Positions 9,911 to 19,518 are shown, counted from the first letter of the stretch. The stretch: 48,477 nt of DNA from an uncultured Arenicella sp. (GCA_905479805.1 CAJQNY010000235.1:1-48477), one strand, 5' to 3'. The notes: a model not told the origin generated them from the letters alone. A program made the numbers and translations.

Positions 9911-9958
9911 CCTCTAAGCCAAAAATCTAGGATAAAATTACTTAATGTTTTCGGTCGC

Positions 9959-9964
9959 TATAAT
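9959..9964 (+). promoter_or_regulatory. Consensus -10 box for pyrC
   Basis: A perfect TATAAT about 50 bp before the pyrC start. No good -35 lies 17 bp upstream, so this is a partial promoter call. Confidence 0.4.
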
Positions 9965-10017
9965 GGCCACATATCGCGCAGAATGAATAACAGTCGCGTA
10001 GAAACCTTAAAATCTGT

Positions 10018-11055
10018 ATGAAAGAAATCACCATTACCGCGCCTGACGACTGGCATCTCCATTTTCGCGACAATGACCTGCTTGCTGAAACAGTGCCGGC
10101 GACGGCCCGATGCTTCAAAAGAGCCGTTGCCATGCCAAATTTGGTGCCACCGGTTATTAATGCTGAAATGGCCTTGGCTTACCGAACACGCATTAAGGCG
10201 GCCGTACCAGAAGGCCAGTCTTTTGAACCGATTATGACCTTGTATCTGACAAACGAAACAAGCCAGCAAGATATTATTGAAGCGAAAGACGCCAATATTC
10301 TTGCCGCAAAATTGTATCCGGCAGGTGCAACCACCAATTCAGATAAGGCGGTAAACGCCATTAGCACACTCTACCCAGTCTTTAAGACAATGAGTGATCA
10401 AGGGATGTTGCTGTTGATTCACGGTGAAGTGACTGAATCTCATGTGGATATTTTTGACCGCGAAAAGCAATTCATTGACGACTATCTAATCGAAATTACC
10501 CAACGATTCCCAGACCTGAAAATAGTTTTTGAACACATAACGACCGCCGATGCAGCCGATTTTGTATTAGCGGGGTCGGAAAATATTGCGGCAACGATCA
10601 CCCCACAGCATTTACTGTTAAATCGCAATGATTTACTCGTCGGAGGAATTCGCCCGCATAATTATTGCTTACCAGTGCTGAAACGCGATACACACCAAAA
10701 AAGGCTCTGCGAAGTTGCTGTTAGCGGGAACAATAAGTTTTTTCTTGGCACTGACTCTGCGCCACACACCCGAGAAGCTAAAGAATCAAACTGCGGATGT
10801 GCTGGGTGTTACAGCGCTTGGGGTGCCATTGAGCTCTATGCGCAGATATTTGACGATCTTGGCGCGTTGAATAAGCTAGAAGGTTTTGCCAGCCACTTCG
10901 GTGCCGATTTCTACGGGCTAGACCGTAACAACGAAGAACTAACGCTTGTGAAAGACGCCTGGCTCATGCCTGAGCTTATCGAACTAAGTAATAAGCAAAA
11001 AATTGTGCCATTTCACGCTGGGCAATCGCTTGCCTGGCAGGTTAAGGTAAAATAG
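10018..11055 (+). CDS. pyrC: Dihydroorotase
   Basis: Zinc amidohydrolase that cyclises carbamoyl-aspartate to dihydroorotate in de novo pyrimidine synthesis. The 345-residue protein is the short homodimeric type (E. coli PyrC is about 348). Metal ligands are visible: H13 and H15 in DDWHLHF, the carboxylated Lys K98 in AAKLYPAG, a His in LIHGEV, a His in VFEHIT and the catalytic Asp in LGTDSAPH. The ribosome site is weak. It is divergent from thrS and stands apart from other pyr genes. Assignment is secure. Confidence 0.97.
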   Translation: MKEITITAPDDWHLHFRDNDLLAETVPATARCFKRAVAMPNLVPPVINAEMALAYRTRIKAAVPEGQSFEPIMTLYLTNETSQQDIIEAKDANILAAKLYPAGATTNSDKAVNAISTLYPVFKTMSDQGMLLLIHGEVTESHVDIFDREKQFIDDYLIEITQRFPDLKIVFEHITTADAADFVLAGSENIAATITPQHLLLNRNDLLVGGIRPHNYCLPVLKRDTHQKRLCEVAVSGNNKFFLGTDSAPHTREAKESNCGCAGCYSAWGAIELYAQIFDDLGALNKLEGFASHFGADFYGLDRNNEELTLVKDAWLMPELIELSNKQKIVPFHAGQSLAWQVKVK

Positions 11056-11174
11056 ATTAAGGCAGAATTATTTTCCCAACGAAAACTTGCAGAATCGCCA
11101 ATGGGACAATTAGTATCTGAACCCACTTTACGTTAACAACTAATTACATACTTTCATGCTTAAGGAGCACCACA

Positions 11175-11966
11175 ATGTCGGAACTTTTTACACTCGCTAA
11201 CCTTGTCGATCTTCTACTCTTGATAATGTTGCAAGCCGTATTGGGCTTCGACAACCTACTTTATATCTCTTTAGAGTCACAGCGAGCTCCACTAGAAAAG
11301 CAAAAGTCCGTTCGCTTTTGGGGGATTCTGCTCGCCGTTTTCTTAAGAATCGCGTTATTGTTTCTATTGTTAAATATGATCCAAGCGTTTCAAGAACAAT
11401 TATTCGCCATTAATTGGCCCGGAGTCGTTGAAGCTAAATTTACGCTTCATGCTGTTATCGTGTTGTTCGGCGGCATATTCATACTCTACACCGCAATGAA
11501 GGAAATTTTACACATGATGAGTTTAGAAGAGCTTGATCATGAACAGCGCGAATCAAAACCAGTTGGATTCGTCATCTTTTGGATTGTTGCCATGAACGTA
11601 GTGTTTTCGTTCGATTCAATATTAAGTGCCATGGCAATCACCAGCCAGTTTTATGTAATGGCCATCGCCATCTCCATTGGCGGCCTATTAATGATACTGC
11701 TTGCAGATACGGTGTCAGACTTTTTACAGAAAAACAGAATGTATGAGGTGTTAGGCCTTTTTATCCTGTTCTTAGTCGGAGTTATGCTGATTTCTGAAGG
11801 GGGGCACCTATCCCACATGAAATTATTTGGTGGTGAGATTGTACAAATGTCAAAAACGACCTTTTACTTTGTACTCTTTATTTTAGTCATCAGCGATATT
11901 GTGCAATCCCGCTATCAGAAAAAAATCAATAGAATGAAGAGTAAGGTAATTCCAAGCTCCAAGTAG
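11175..11966 (+). CDS. TerC-family integral membrane protein
   Basis: A 263-residue inner-membrane protein with about seven hydrophobic segments (near residues 8-28, 45-68, 88-108, 130-150, 157-177, 192-210 and 228-248). Acidic motifs inside membrane segments, GFDNLLYISL near 24-33 and VVFSFDSILSAM near 141-152, are the hallmark of the TerC family, members of which export manganese or take part in tellurite resistance. The substrate cannot be read. AAGGAG nine bases before the ATG is a good ribosome site. It follows pyrC by about 120 bp but has no obvious functional link to it. Confidence 0.88.
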   Translation: MSELFTLANLVDLLLLIMLQAVLGFDNLLYISLESQRAPLEKQKSVRFWGILLAVFLRIALLFLLLNMIQAFQEQLFAINWPGVVEAKFTLHAVIVLFGGIFILYTAMKEILHMMSLEELDHEQRESKPVGFVIFWIVAMNVVFSFDSILSAMAITSQFYVMAIAISIGGLLMILLADTVSDFLQKNRMYEVLGLFILFLVGVMLISEGGHLSHMKLFGGEIVQMSKTTFYFVLFILVISDIVQSRYQKKINRMKSKVIPSSK

Positions 11967-12101
11967 TCTTTGTTCGAAATAATGTATGCGAGCGCTTGAT
12001 GGAAGTTTGCATGCATCATTTTAACCCAGCCCGAAATTGAATTTTAGCCTACGCGAGCTTGAAAACAGAACATTGTTTGCAATGTACATTTTCAAACAAA
12101 G

Positions 12102-12110
12102 TGCTATTAT
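12102..12110 (+). promoter_or_regulatory. Extended -10 promoter element before the receiver-TonB fusion gene
   Basis: TGCTATTAT matches an extended -10 (TGn plus a TATTAT hexamer), 56 bp before the ATG. No convincing -35 is present, as is usual for this class. It is the only promoter-like element I see in 11967-12165. Confidence 0.35.
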
Positions 12111-12165
12111 CGATCAGTAGTCCAATAACGTAGAATTGTAATAAGCGCCCCAGAACAGGAGTACC

Positions 12166-13899
12166 ATGATCGATCCTAGTGTGTCTAAATCTGTATTAAT
12201 TATTTCCGACGACTCAACACTCGTTGACTCATTGTTAAAAAATACCAAAGGCGACGAGAAAATTGTTGCTCGCGATAACATCAATGAATTGTTCGAAGAC
12301 ACAACATTGCTCGAAGACAATGCGATCGTGATTTTCGATATTGATACTGGAGAAAATAGCCTCAGCGGTGCGATCGATCAAATAATCAATATTAAGCAGC
12401 AGGATCCTAGTCAGGTATTGATCCTCGTTGGAGAGGCAGAGTTGTTAGGGGAAGTGTTGAAGTCAAATATTCAACCACTGATCTATCGCGCCTTTAACAA
12501 GCCGGTTAGTCCAAATCAAGTTTCTCTCGCGTTTAATTCCGGCAGTGTTTTACACCAAGACTTAGTGAAGCGGCAAGCGGCTGGCGAAGATATTTCGTTG
12601 ATTGGACCTGCAGAGAACCGCACCAGTGTCGATAGTATTGCCAATGAGCGCAAGAAGAGTAATACCGTTGCCTACGCCGCAATTGGTTTTTTGGTTTTGG
12701 CGGTATTAGGTTGGTTACTCGCTGGCGGCAGCAATGAAGAAAATGTAGCAGCCCCAGTGATTGAAACAATAGAGTCCACGCCTATAGATCAAGAGGTTGT
12801 TAACGTCTCTGCCTCGGTACAACGGATTAATGAATTAAACCAAGAGGCCGCCACAGCAATGTTAGAAGATCGAGTCATTGCTCCTAAAGGAGATAGTGCG
12901 CTTGATTATTACGATCAGGTTCTCGCAATTGATGCTTACGACACAACCGCTTACCAGGGTAAAAAGGCCATTGCTGATCGCCTCAGAGCCTCTTATAACA
13001 CTTTGGTAAATAACGCCGAGTTTGATCGCGCGTTAAAGGTTATCAATGTCCTAAATCGAATTGAACCACTAAACTTAGATAATGATGCTCTGCGCAAGGG
13101 CTTAGAAAAGTCTATCGATGTTCATGTTAAGAAGATTCAGGAAAATGGAACTTCCGAGCAAATTGCGGAAACAGCAGCCGTCTTGGAAAAAATTGAAGCT
13201 GATTTCGAAGGGTCTAAGTCAGCTTCGGACGCATTAAAAGCTGAGAAGGTGTTGGTAGCTAAGATAGATAAAGCCTTAGAAGGAGAGAATTTAACTCCAC
13301 CGAAAAAAGGTAATGCTTATTCTCTGGTGTCTGATTCTCTCAAAGCCAATACGGTTAGCAAAGCAAACATAGTACCGAGGGTTAAGACCCTGAGCGCTAA
13401 ATTATTAGTGATTGCAAATAAGGCGATTGCAGGTAAAGAGGCCGAGAACCTTGCCGAGGCTGAAAAAATAGCGTCTTTAGTAAAACGCCTCAATGTTGAT
13501 CGTAAACCCTTGTCTGCATTGAACAAAAAAATTGCAGCACTCAAAGCCGCGGCAAAAGAAACCGTTGCCAAAGTAGATGCTGAAGCGGTTCCTGAAAAGG
13601 TCGTACCGGAACCAGTGAAAATAATCCCTGCGAAAATAATCAGCAGAGCAAGTCCTCGTTACCCAAATAGAGCCCTCAATAAGGATCAAGAGGGTTGGGT
13701 CGAAGTCAATTTCGCCGTCAACATTAAAGGTGAACCGATAAATATTTCGGTCAAGGCTTCGGAACCCCCTAAAGTTTTCGATGAAGCAGCCTTACGAGCT
13801 GTAAAGAAATGGAGATTCTCTCCCGCTCGCAATGAAGAAACCGGCAGAGCGGTGGTGAGCGACGCATTTACGACTAGAGTTGCATTTAAACTCGATTAG
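12166..13899 (+). CDS. Receiver-like / transmembrane / TonB C-terminal fusion protein
   Basis: A 577-residue protein with an unusual order of parts. Residues 8-125 look like a response-regulator receiver fold: paired acids D15-D16, an Asp at the end of strand 3 (D58 in IFDID) and K112-P113. The usual Ser/Thr of strand 4 is not evident, so it may be degenerate. Residues 167-186 form one membrane span after a basic patch. Residues 200-480 are a periplasmic, mostly helical Ala/Lys/Glu-rich region with TPR-like parts. Residues 491-577 are a TonB C-terminal domain (SPRYPNRAL, then GWVEVNF and AVKKWRFSPA). It would put a signalling-type domain in the cytoplasm and a receptor-contacting domain in the periplasm. 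It stands alone, convergent with pgi, 3 kb from the Ton operon. No function is assigned. Confidence 0.8.
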   Translation: MIDPSVSKSVLIISDDSTLVDSLLKNTKGDEKIVARDNINELFEDTTLLEDNAIVIFDIDTGENSLSGAIDQIINIKQQDPSQVLILVGEAELLGEVLKSNIQPLIYRAFNKPVSPNQVSLAFNSGSVLHQDLVKRQAAGEDISLIGPAENRTSVDSIANERKKSNTVAYAAIGFLVLAVLGWLLAGGSNEENVAAPVIETIESTPIDQEVVNVSASVQRINELNQEAATAMLEDRVIAPKGDSALDYYDQVLAIDAYDTTAYQGKKAIADRLRASYNTLVNNAEFDRALKVINVLNRIEPLNLDNDALRKGLEKSIDVHVKKIQENGTSEQIAETAAVLEKIEADFEGSKSASDALKAEKVLVAKIDKALEGENLTPPKKGNAYSLVSDSLKANTVSKANIVPRVKTLSAKLLVIANKAIAGKEAENLAEAEKIASLVKRLNVDRKPLSALNKKIAALKAAAKETVAKVDAEAVPEKVVPEPVKIIPAKIISRASPRYPNRALNKDQEGWVEVNFAVNIKGEPINISVKASEPPKVFDEAALRAVKKWRFSPARNEETGRAVVSDAFTTRVAFKLD

Positions 13900-13904
13900 C
13901 GTTT

Positions 13905-13923
13905 CAGCCAGCCTTATTGGCTG
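13905..13923. terminator. Hairpin between convergent fusion gene and pgi
   Basis: CAGCCA and TGGCTG form a 6-bp stem with a 7-nt loop just after the fusion-gene stop. No T-run follows, so a terminator role is uncertain. Confidence 0.3.
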
Positions 13924-13958
13924 ACGAGTTGGAGCCACCAGAACGACCAACAGGCCTA

Positions 13959-15575
13959 TTATTGCCGACTTAGTTCGGTAATTTTCTTAATGGTTTCTAA
14001 TGTAGATTGATCAATGGTCGTTTCTGTCGGGAGCGGGCTGTCCTCTGCCAAGAGTGGGAGTATCTCCACTGCTAGTCGCTTTCCTAACTCGACCCCCATC
14101 TGATCAAATGAATTAATATTAGCAAGGACACCAAAACAAAAAGTACGATGTTCATAAAATGCTAATAGACTACCCAAGTTACTAGGTGTTAGTTCGTCTA
14201 ATAAGATTGTTGTTGATGGTCGGTCTCCAGAAAATATTTTAGCAGCGATTGCTAACTCCGAGAGATCATCGTCTGCATGAATGGAACGAACAGTCGCCTC
14301 ATCCTGTCCTGCCAATAAAGCAGCGGCTTGCGCTATCCCGTTTGCCAATAGTTCTCGGTGGTGATCAACATGATTATGCTCAGGATTCACAACCAATATA
14401 AATTCTGTCGGTATAAGATTCGTCCCCTGATGCAGCATTTGAAATACAGAATGCTGTGCATCGGTACCTACCCCACCCCAAAGTACGGGTGATGTTTTTT
14501 GATCAACTTTATCACCGTTACGTTGACGATCTTTACCGTTACTCTCCGTTTCAAGCTGTTGGAGGTATCCAACCAAGGAACGTAAACGATGGTCATAGGC
14601 GAAGATTGCCCTGCTCTGTGCTTCAAAATAATTCGTGTAGTAATGGTCAAGGGCCGCCGCAATAAAACTAATGTTTTGCTCCAACGGCGTAGACACAAAA
14701 TGCTTGTCTGCCTCAGCGGCACCCAATAGAAATTCTTTAAATTTGCTTGCCCCCAATAAAATCATTGCTGACAAAGAAACCGCCGACCAGACAGAGTATC
14801 GACCGCCAACCCAATTAGGGAAAGTAATAATATTGGGACTCGCTACTCCGAACTTAGTAGCATTGACCTCATTCGCTGTAACGGCATAAAGATTTTCGTA
14901 GAACACTTCACCGCCGCTTTCCTCGTACCAAGCTTTGATCGATCTAATATTCTGCAAAGTCTCAGCCGTACTGAAGGTCTTAGAAACACCGATAACAAAG
15001 GTATCAGTTACATCACATTGAGCCAGAATGGAAGTTAGTTGATGAGCATCAATGTTCCCTAAAAAGTGGATGGCAACAGATTCATCATGCTTTTTCAGTG
15101 CTTCAAATAAGAGTTGAGTACCAAGAGATGAACCCCCAATACCGACATGGATTATGTTTTTAATCGGTACAGTACGTTGCTTAATTAGCTCCTGGATGCC
15201 GGCCAAGTGTTGATAAAGTTTCTCTTGAGATATCTGTGCTTGGCTTATAAATTCACAGTCATCAACCTCAATACCGTGGTTACCCAAATCTCGAAGCAAT
15301 GGGTGCAATACTGAGCGCTGCTCGGTAATGTTGATCTTTTCGCCTGAAAATAGCTTGGTTCTAAAACCAGTAAGATTTCTCTCTTCCGCAAAAGTTGCAT
15401 ATTCGTCGATCAGATCATTACTAATGTGGGTTTTACTGAAATCAAAGTTAATGCCATTGAGATTAAATGAAAAATCTTCAACTCGGGTATCTCCAACTTC
15501 AAATTGAGCTCGAATACCAGAGTCATGGAGCTTTAGGTCAATCAACTTCTGACGCTTATTGGATTTATTTAGCAT
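13959..15575 (-). CDS. pgi: Glucose-6-phosphate isomerase
   Basis: Interconverts glucose-6-phosphate and fructose-6-phosphate. The 538 residues match the usual 540-550 for the bacterial long form. Visible signatures are HVGIGGSSLGTQLL near residue 145, the phosphate loop GVSKTFSTAET near 197, GGRYSVWSAVSLS near 257, and HQGTNLIPTEFIL near 385. It follows gap on the same strand by about 40 nt, so the two are probably one transcript, pairing upper and lower glycolysis/gluconeogenesis enzymes. The start ATG (MLNKSNKRQ) is the only good one near the family N-terminus. Confidence 0.97.
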   Translation of the reverse strand: MLNKSNKRQKLIDLKLHDSGIRAQFEVGDTRVEDFSFNLNGINFDFSKTHISNDLIDEYATFAEERNLTGFRTKLFSGEKINITEQRSVLHPLLRDLGNHGIEVDDCEFISQAQISQEKLYQHLAGIQELIKQRTVPIKNIIHVGIGGSSLGTQLLFEALKKHDESVAIHFLGNIDAHQLTSILAQCDVTDTFVIGVSKTFSTAETLQNIRSIKAWYEESGGEVFYENLYAVTANEVNATKFGVASPNIITFPNWVGGRYSVWSAVSLSAMILLGASKFKEFLLGAAEADKHFVSTPLEQNISFIAAALDHYYTNYFEAQSRAIFAYDHRLRSLVGYLQQLETESNGKDRQRNGDKVDQKTSPVLWGGVGTDAQHSVFQMLHQGTNLIPTEFILVVNPEHNHVDHHRELLANGIAQAAALLAGQDEATVRSIHADDDLSELAIAAKIFSGDRPSTTILLDELTPSNLGSLLAFYEHRTFCFGVLANINSFDQMGVELGKRLAVEILPLLAEDSPLPTETTIDQSTLETIKKITELSRQ

Positions 15576-15623
15576 GACAATGACTTGATATTCTCTGTTC
15601 GCCTGTTGAACGTAATAAGTTAA

Positions 15624-16616
15624 CTATGTTCCCATTGATAACGCGGTATCCAGCATTCGATTGGAAAACCCCCATTCGTTGTCGTACCACGCCAATACTT
15701 TAACTAGATTACCATTGATTCGAGTTTGTTCCATATCCACCACACACGAATGCGAGTTGTGATTATAGTCGACCGAAACGAGAGGTTGCCTGCTGACATC
15801 AAAAACTCCCTTTCTGGTAGCAGCATAGTCAGCAAAAATATCTTCAAGTTGTGTCAACTCCACCGGTTTGGAGGACACAAATGTAAAATCCAGAAGAGAC
15901 ACGTTTAAGGTAGGTACACGCACTGCTACGGCATTCAACTTTCCATCCAATTCAGGGATGACAGAGCCTATAGCCTTTGCCGAGCCAGTAGATGTCGGAA
16001 TCATTGAATACGCGGCAGCGCGCGCTCGACGTTTGTCTTTGTGATAAGAATCGAGTAAGTTTTGGGTATTGGTATAGGCATGAATGGTGTTGGCCAAACC
16101 ATGCTCAATCCCTAAAGTATCATTGACCGCTTTCGCAACATGCGCCAAACAATTGGTGGTACATGACGCGTTAGACACTAACAGGTCTGTACTGCGCAGA
16201 ACGTCATCATTGACACCATAAACGATAGTTGCATCAAGCCCTTTACCAGGAGCAGATACAAGCACCTTAGTGGCCCCCGCTTGAAGGTGTAAGGATGCTT
16301 TCTCTTTAGATCTAAAAAAACCTGTACATTCAAATACGATGTCTACTGCAAGTTCCTTCCACGGCAATTTCACTGGATCTCGTTGCATAAAAGTCGGTAT
16401 TGGTTTTCCATCGATACTTATTGAATCAGCATCACTTGTTACCTCAGCATTAAATCGTCCATGTGTCGTATCGTACTGAAGTAGGTGCGCATTGGTTTCA
16501 GTAGGCGCCAAATCGTTAATAGCAACTATTTCGATACGATCCTTGTACCCATTCTCATAAAGAGCTCTAAGAACATTTCGCCCAATCCTACCAAACCCGT
16601 TTATCGCTATTTTCAT
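15624..16616 (-). CDS. gap: Glyceraldehyde-3-phosphate dehydrogenase, type I
   Basis: Oxidises glyceraldehyde-3-phosphate to 1,3-bisphosphoglycerate. Residues 1-14 hold the Rossmann signature AINGFGRIGRN. The Asp of AINDL at the end of strand 2 suggests NAD rather than NADP. The catalytic Cys is in SNASCTTNCLAHVAK near residue 153; the family nearly always has Pro where this one has His. The C-terminus WYDNEWGFSNRMLD is canonical. Erythrose-4-phosphate dehydrogenase is the main alternative, but its motifs fit less well. The frame is open to 16646, but GGAG eight bases before the ATG at 16616 and the family N-terminus fix the start. Leader gene of a gap-pgi pair. Confidence 0.94.
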   Translation of the reverse strand: MKIAINGFGRIGRNVLRALYENGYKDRIEIVAINDLAPTETNAHLLQYDTTHGRFNAEVTSDADSISIDGKPIPTFMQRDPVKLPWKELAVDIVFECTGFFRSKEKASLHLQAGATKVLVSAPGKGLDATIVYGVNDDVLRSTDLLVSNASCTTNCLAHVAKAVNDTLGIEHGLANTIHAYTNTQNLLDSYHKDKRRARAAAYSMIPTSTGSAKAIGSVIPELDGKLNAVAVRVPTLNVSLLDFTFVSSKPVELTQLEDIFADYAATRKGVFDVSRQPLVSVDYNHNSHSCVVDMEQTRINGNLVKVLAWYDNEWGFSNRMLDTALSMGT

Positions 16617-16653
16617 TTGTAGTACTCCTACTAACAGTGGAACCAACGCTTCG

Positions 16654-16659
16654 ATTATA
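16654..16659 (-). promoter_or_regulatory. Consensus -10 box upstream of gap
   Basis: Minus-strand TATAAT about 38 nt before the gap ATG; predicted leader about 30 nt. The -35 region is poor. Confidence 0.4.
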
Positions 16660-16769
16660 GATCAACTATTCATTCCTGAGTAGTTACAGTGCTTGCACAG
16701 GTTAAACTTAAAATATTGTTCTAAATTTCTATCGCCTTAGAGCTATCTTAGAGAAATTAAGGCAATAAA

Positions 16770-16793
16770 AAAGGGGTGAACAATCACCCCTTT
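16770..16793 (-). terminator. Intrinsic terminator of the Ton operon
   Basis: AAAGGGGTG/CACCCCTTT 9-bp stem with a 6-nt loop, followed on the minus strand by a T-run (A-run at 16767-16772). It lies just after the last exbD stop, ending the nine-gene operon before gap. Confidence 0.85.
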
Positions 16794-16815
16794 CTTAGAT
16801 TTACAAATTGAATCG

Positions 16816-17226
16816 TCATTCAGTTGATATCGACACAGAAGGTAAGTCGACTTTTGCCTGACGAATACCGTCGACAGCCTGGATGATATATTTTGTTTTC
16901 GCCTTCTTATCTACCTTAACAACCACAGCTGACTCCGGACTCTCAGCCTTGAGTCGTGTAATAGTTGGTTTAACAGCGCGAAAGTCTACCACTCGGTCTT
17001 GGATCTTAATCTCATCCAATTTTGTCACCTTAACCACAATGGGCTTAGGTGCATCTGGATTTGGCGGATCTTCACTAACGGGAGGACTGTATAACCCCAC
17101 TCCAGACTCCTTCACAAAACTCGCGGTAACAATAAAGAAAATCAGCATGATAAAAACCACATCTAACATCGGCGTGATATCAATATCGGTTTCTTCTTCG
17201 TTAAGAGATTTACCAAGTCGTTTCAT
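16816..17226 (-). CDS. ExbD/TolR-family protein (second copy in the operon)
   Basis: A 136-residue inner-membrane protein of the ExbD family, the partner of ExbB-type proton channels. The single membrane span (about 23-43) carries the family hallmark DITPMLDVVFIMLIFFIVTASF, including the proton-path Asp, and the rest is periplasmic with the usual ExbD fold. It is about as long as ExbD1 at 21522 and closely similar in its first 45 residues. It is the last gene of the operon, 51 nt after the second TtpC and followed by an intrinsic terminator. Together they may form an extra TtpC-ExbD channel, as no second ExbB is present. Confidence 0.93.
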   Translation of the reverse strand: MKRLGKSLNEEETDIDITPMLDVVFIMLIFFIVTASFVKESGVGLYSPPVSEDPPNPDAPKPIVVKVTKLDEIKIQDRVVDFRAVKPTITRLKAESPESAVVVKVDKKAKTKYIIQAVDGIRQAKVDLPSVSISTE

Positions 17227-17277
17227 TCAATTCTACCTATTTTAAATTCTATTAGAGCAATACTACAAGTGCGTCGA

Positions 17278-18708
17278 CTAACTATGATTTTGATATTGTT
17301 CTGCTACCAAACCATTCGCAGTTTCTTCGAGAGTTTCTTCAATCCGCTTAGCGCGGCTTGAAGCTAACCAATGTAAGAATACTGTAGGAATCGCTACCAC
17401 TAACCCTAGAACCGTTGTCACAAGAGCTTGTGATATACCCCCAGCCATTGTCTGAGGATCACCCGCACCAAAGAGTGTAATTGCCTGGAATGTTTGAATC
17501 ATGCCGGTAACGGTACCCAATAGTCCAAGCAGTGGAGCTACAACCGCGATGATTTTAATAAACATAATCCACTGATTGAGCTTAGGCCCTTCCTTCAAAA
17601 TGCCTTCCGCAAGCTTTAATTCCATAGATTCAGGATCAGAACTTGGGTTATCTTGATAAATCTTAAGTACGCGTCCCAAAGGATTTTTCAATGAAGGACG
17701 CTTAAGATCCTTAGCTTGCTTTTTAACACTACTTTCTACACCCGACAAAACCATAATACGGAATGCAGCAATAATGAGAGCAATAATACCGAGAGAAATG
17801 ATCACATAACCGACTACACCACCCTCTTGAACCTTTTCCCACAGAGAGGGCCTTTCAACCAAGGCTGACAAAAGTGCGCCTCTGGTTGGGTCCAATTGAA
17901 ACGAAGTAACTCCGTCGGTTGATGATTGCAAAGCATTTGATTGACCGATAAAGCCGGAATCCATCTTTCGATCCAACAAAACTAAACCGCGCTCATTGTC
18001 GTAATTTGCAATGTCGTCACCCGTTACAGCTGAAAATATACCGACTCGAGTTATTTCTCGATCTTCAGTTGCAAAAACGTTGATCAGATCACCTGCTTCA
18101 TTTTCTTCTTGGCCACTCACATAGGTAACAGGAGCGGTGAATTTCACAATCTTACTTTGCTCATTCATTTCATTTTGAAGTTGAAACCAAAGGTCTTCGA
18201 TTTCATCAATAGAAACGAGATCGGTTAAACTCGCCATCTTAGCGACCATTAGCCGTAGGTTCTCAGAACGCTCTGGATAGTGCGTACTAATAAGCGACGT
18301 TTTATAGTCCTCTTGAGCTTCACTAGCCGTCTGCTGTATCACACCAAACAACTCTTTCAGATCACCCAACTCTTTGGCCAAATCAACTTGAAGCTCCTCA
18401 ATAGTGGTTTGATTGACGGTAAATTGAGCATCGAGTTGATCACTAATACGTTCTTGACGAGCTCTCTCATTCTTCATTGAGCTCAAGCGGCCTTGCTGCT
18501 TGTTACGCTCCGATTTAAATGTCTGTTCGCGTGATGCATTGGTCGACTTATCCTTAGATGCAGCAGACCGGGTCGCAGATACTATTCGGTTGATATCCAA
18601 TGCACTAGCACTAGATTGAGCCATACTAACAGTTGGCAACATGGTCGCAGCAACCAACAGGGGTGCAACCAACGCTGCTATTACATTTCTTGTCATGCGA
18701 AGTCTCAT
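17278..18708 (-). CDS. TtpC-like MotA/TolQ/ExbB family protein (second copy)
   Basis: A 476-residue inner-membrane protein. A signal peptide (1-30, ending near VSMAQ) leads to a periplasmic part with a coiled coil at about 55-130 and a globular region to about 300. Three membrane segments follow (near 300-325, 380-405 and 425-450), the latter two carrying the MotA/TolQ/ExbB signature LLGLLGTVTGMIQTFQ and GGISQALVTTVLGLVVAIP. This is the shape of Vibrio TtpC, a part of the TonB2 energy-transfer complex. GGAGG eight bases before the ATG at 18708 supports the start, which overlaps the stop of the DUF3450 gene by 1 nt (TAATG). It is a paralogue of the protein at 22724. Confidence 0.9.
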   Translation of the reverse strand: MRLRMTRNVIAALVAPLLVAATMLPTVSMAQSSASALDINRIVSATRSAASKDKSTNASREQTFKSERNKQQGRLSSMKNERARQERISDQLDAQFTVNQTTIEELQVDLAKELGDLKELFGVIQQTASEAQEDYKTSLISTHYPERSENLRLMVAKMASLTDLVSIDEIEDLWFQLQNEMNEQSKIVKFTAPVTYVSGQEENEAGDLINVFATEDREITRVGIFSAVTGDDIANYDNERGLVLLDRKMDSGFIGQSNALQSSTDGVTSFQLDPTRGALLSALVERPSLWEKVQEGGVVGYVIISLGIIALIIAAFRIMVLSGVESSVKKQAKDLKRPSLKNPLGRVLKIYQDNPSSDPESMELKLAEGILKEGPKLNQWIMFIKIIAVVAPLLGLLGTVTGMIQTFQAITLFGAGDPQTMAGGISQALVTTVLGLVVAIPTVFLHWLASSRAKRIEETLEETANGLVAEQYQNHS

Positions 18709-19505
18709 TACATTACCTCCGGTGCAACTAGTGGGAGGTGCATCAGGCCCCTAGACTCTTTACCTTGGGTGATCCTTATCGCCTGCGCGATACCTTCATC
18801 AAATGAAGAGTCCAGATCATTCCAGGATTTATCGTTTTTGTTCCAATAACCCGACTGTGTGCCATCAAGTGTTTGGTAATATAGTCCAGAGCGTCCAACT
18901 TGAAGAACATTTACAGTTAGGTCGCCTTCAGATAAGGGTAGTGTCTCGACATATACTGCGATCGTAGCACCATAATTATTCTCGATAGAGTAAGCCTCGA
19001 GCACCTGTCTGAATCGCTCTGCAGCTGAGACATTGGCATTAGTAAGGTAGCCGCGAATCCGTTTAATTCTGGCTTCTCTTTCAGGTTTCTTAAATGGAAT
19101 ATCAGCCGCAACAAATTTATCTAAGCCTTCGATCATTCGAAGCATTAATGGAACAATCTGCCGCTCAATTAATGAAGCATCTTCAATTGATTGCTCGAGC
19201 TTACCCATCGCCTCTTCTTGCGCAGTAAGAGTACGACGAAGACGATCGTTATAGACTTTCAATCCCTCAACGACTTTACGCTGCTGATGATATTGAGAAA
19301 CGATCTTATCCGTCGCTTCAGATAATTTATCGATTCGGCCTTGCGACGCAGCACCTGATTTTTGTCGATTCAAGCCGCTATTAACAATCTCATCTGTCTT
19401 ATCAGCCCAAGAAACACTGGGTGTCAGAGCTAGTAATGCGAGGGATACTATCCCCGTTGCCACTCGCTGCTGTTTAGCAGAGTTTTTTCGTAACACTGTA
19501 CTCAT
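18708..19505 (-). CDS. DUF3450 family periplasmic protein (second copy)
   Basis: A 265-residue exported protein of the DUF3450 family, found with TtpC-type Ton systems but of unsettled biochemical role. Its signal peptide ends near VSWADK; a long coiled coil (about 45-110, VVEGLKVYNDRLRR) precedes a conserved half with DIPFKKPERE, AAERFRQVLEAYSIENNYG, GRSGLYYQTLDG and a Trp-rich end. The frame continues 29 codons upstream into the TPR gene, but TGAGG six bases before the ATG at 19505 and the signal peptide fix the start there. It is a paralogue of the protein at 24066 and lies 13 nt after the TPR gene. Confidence 0.87.
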   Translation of the reverse strand: MSTVLRKNSAKQQRVATGIVSLALLALTPSVSWADKTDEIVNSGLNRQKSGAASQGRIDKLSEATDKIVSQYHQQRKVVEGLKVYNDRLRRTLTAQEEAMGKLEQSIEDASLIERQIVPLMLRMIEGLDKFVAADIPFKKPEREARIKRIRGYLTNANVSAAERFRQVLEAYSIENNYGATIAVYVETLPLSEGDLTVNVLQVGRSGLYYQTLDGTQSGYWNKNDKSWNDLDSSFDEGIAQAIRITQGKESRGLMHLPLVAPEVM

Positions 19506-19518
19506 TATTAACCTCATC

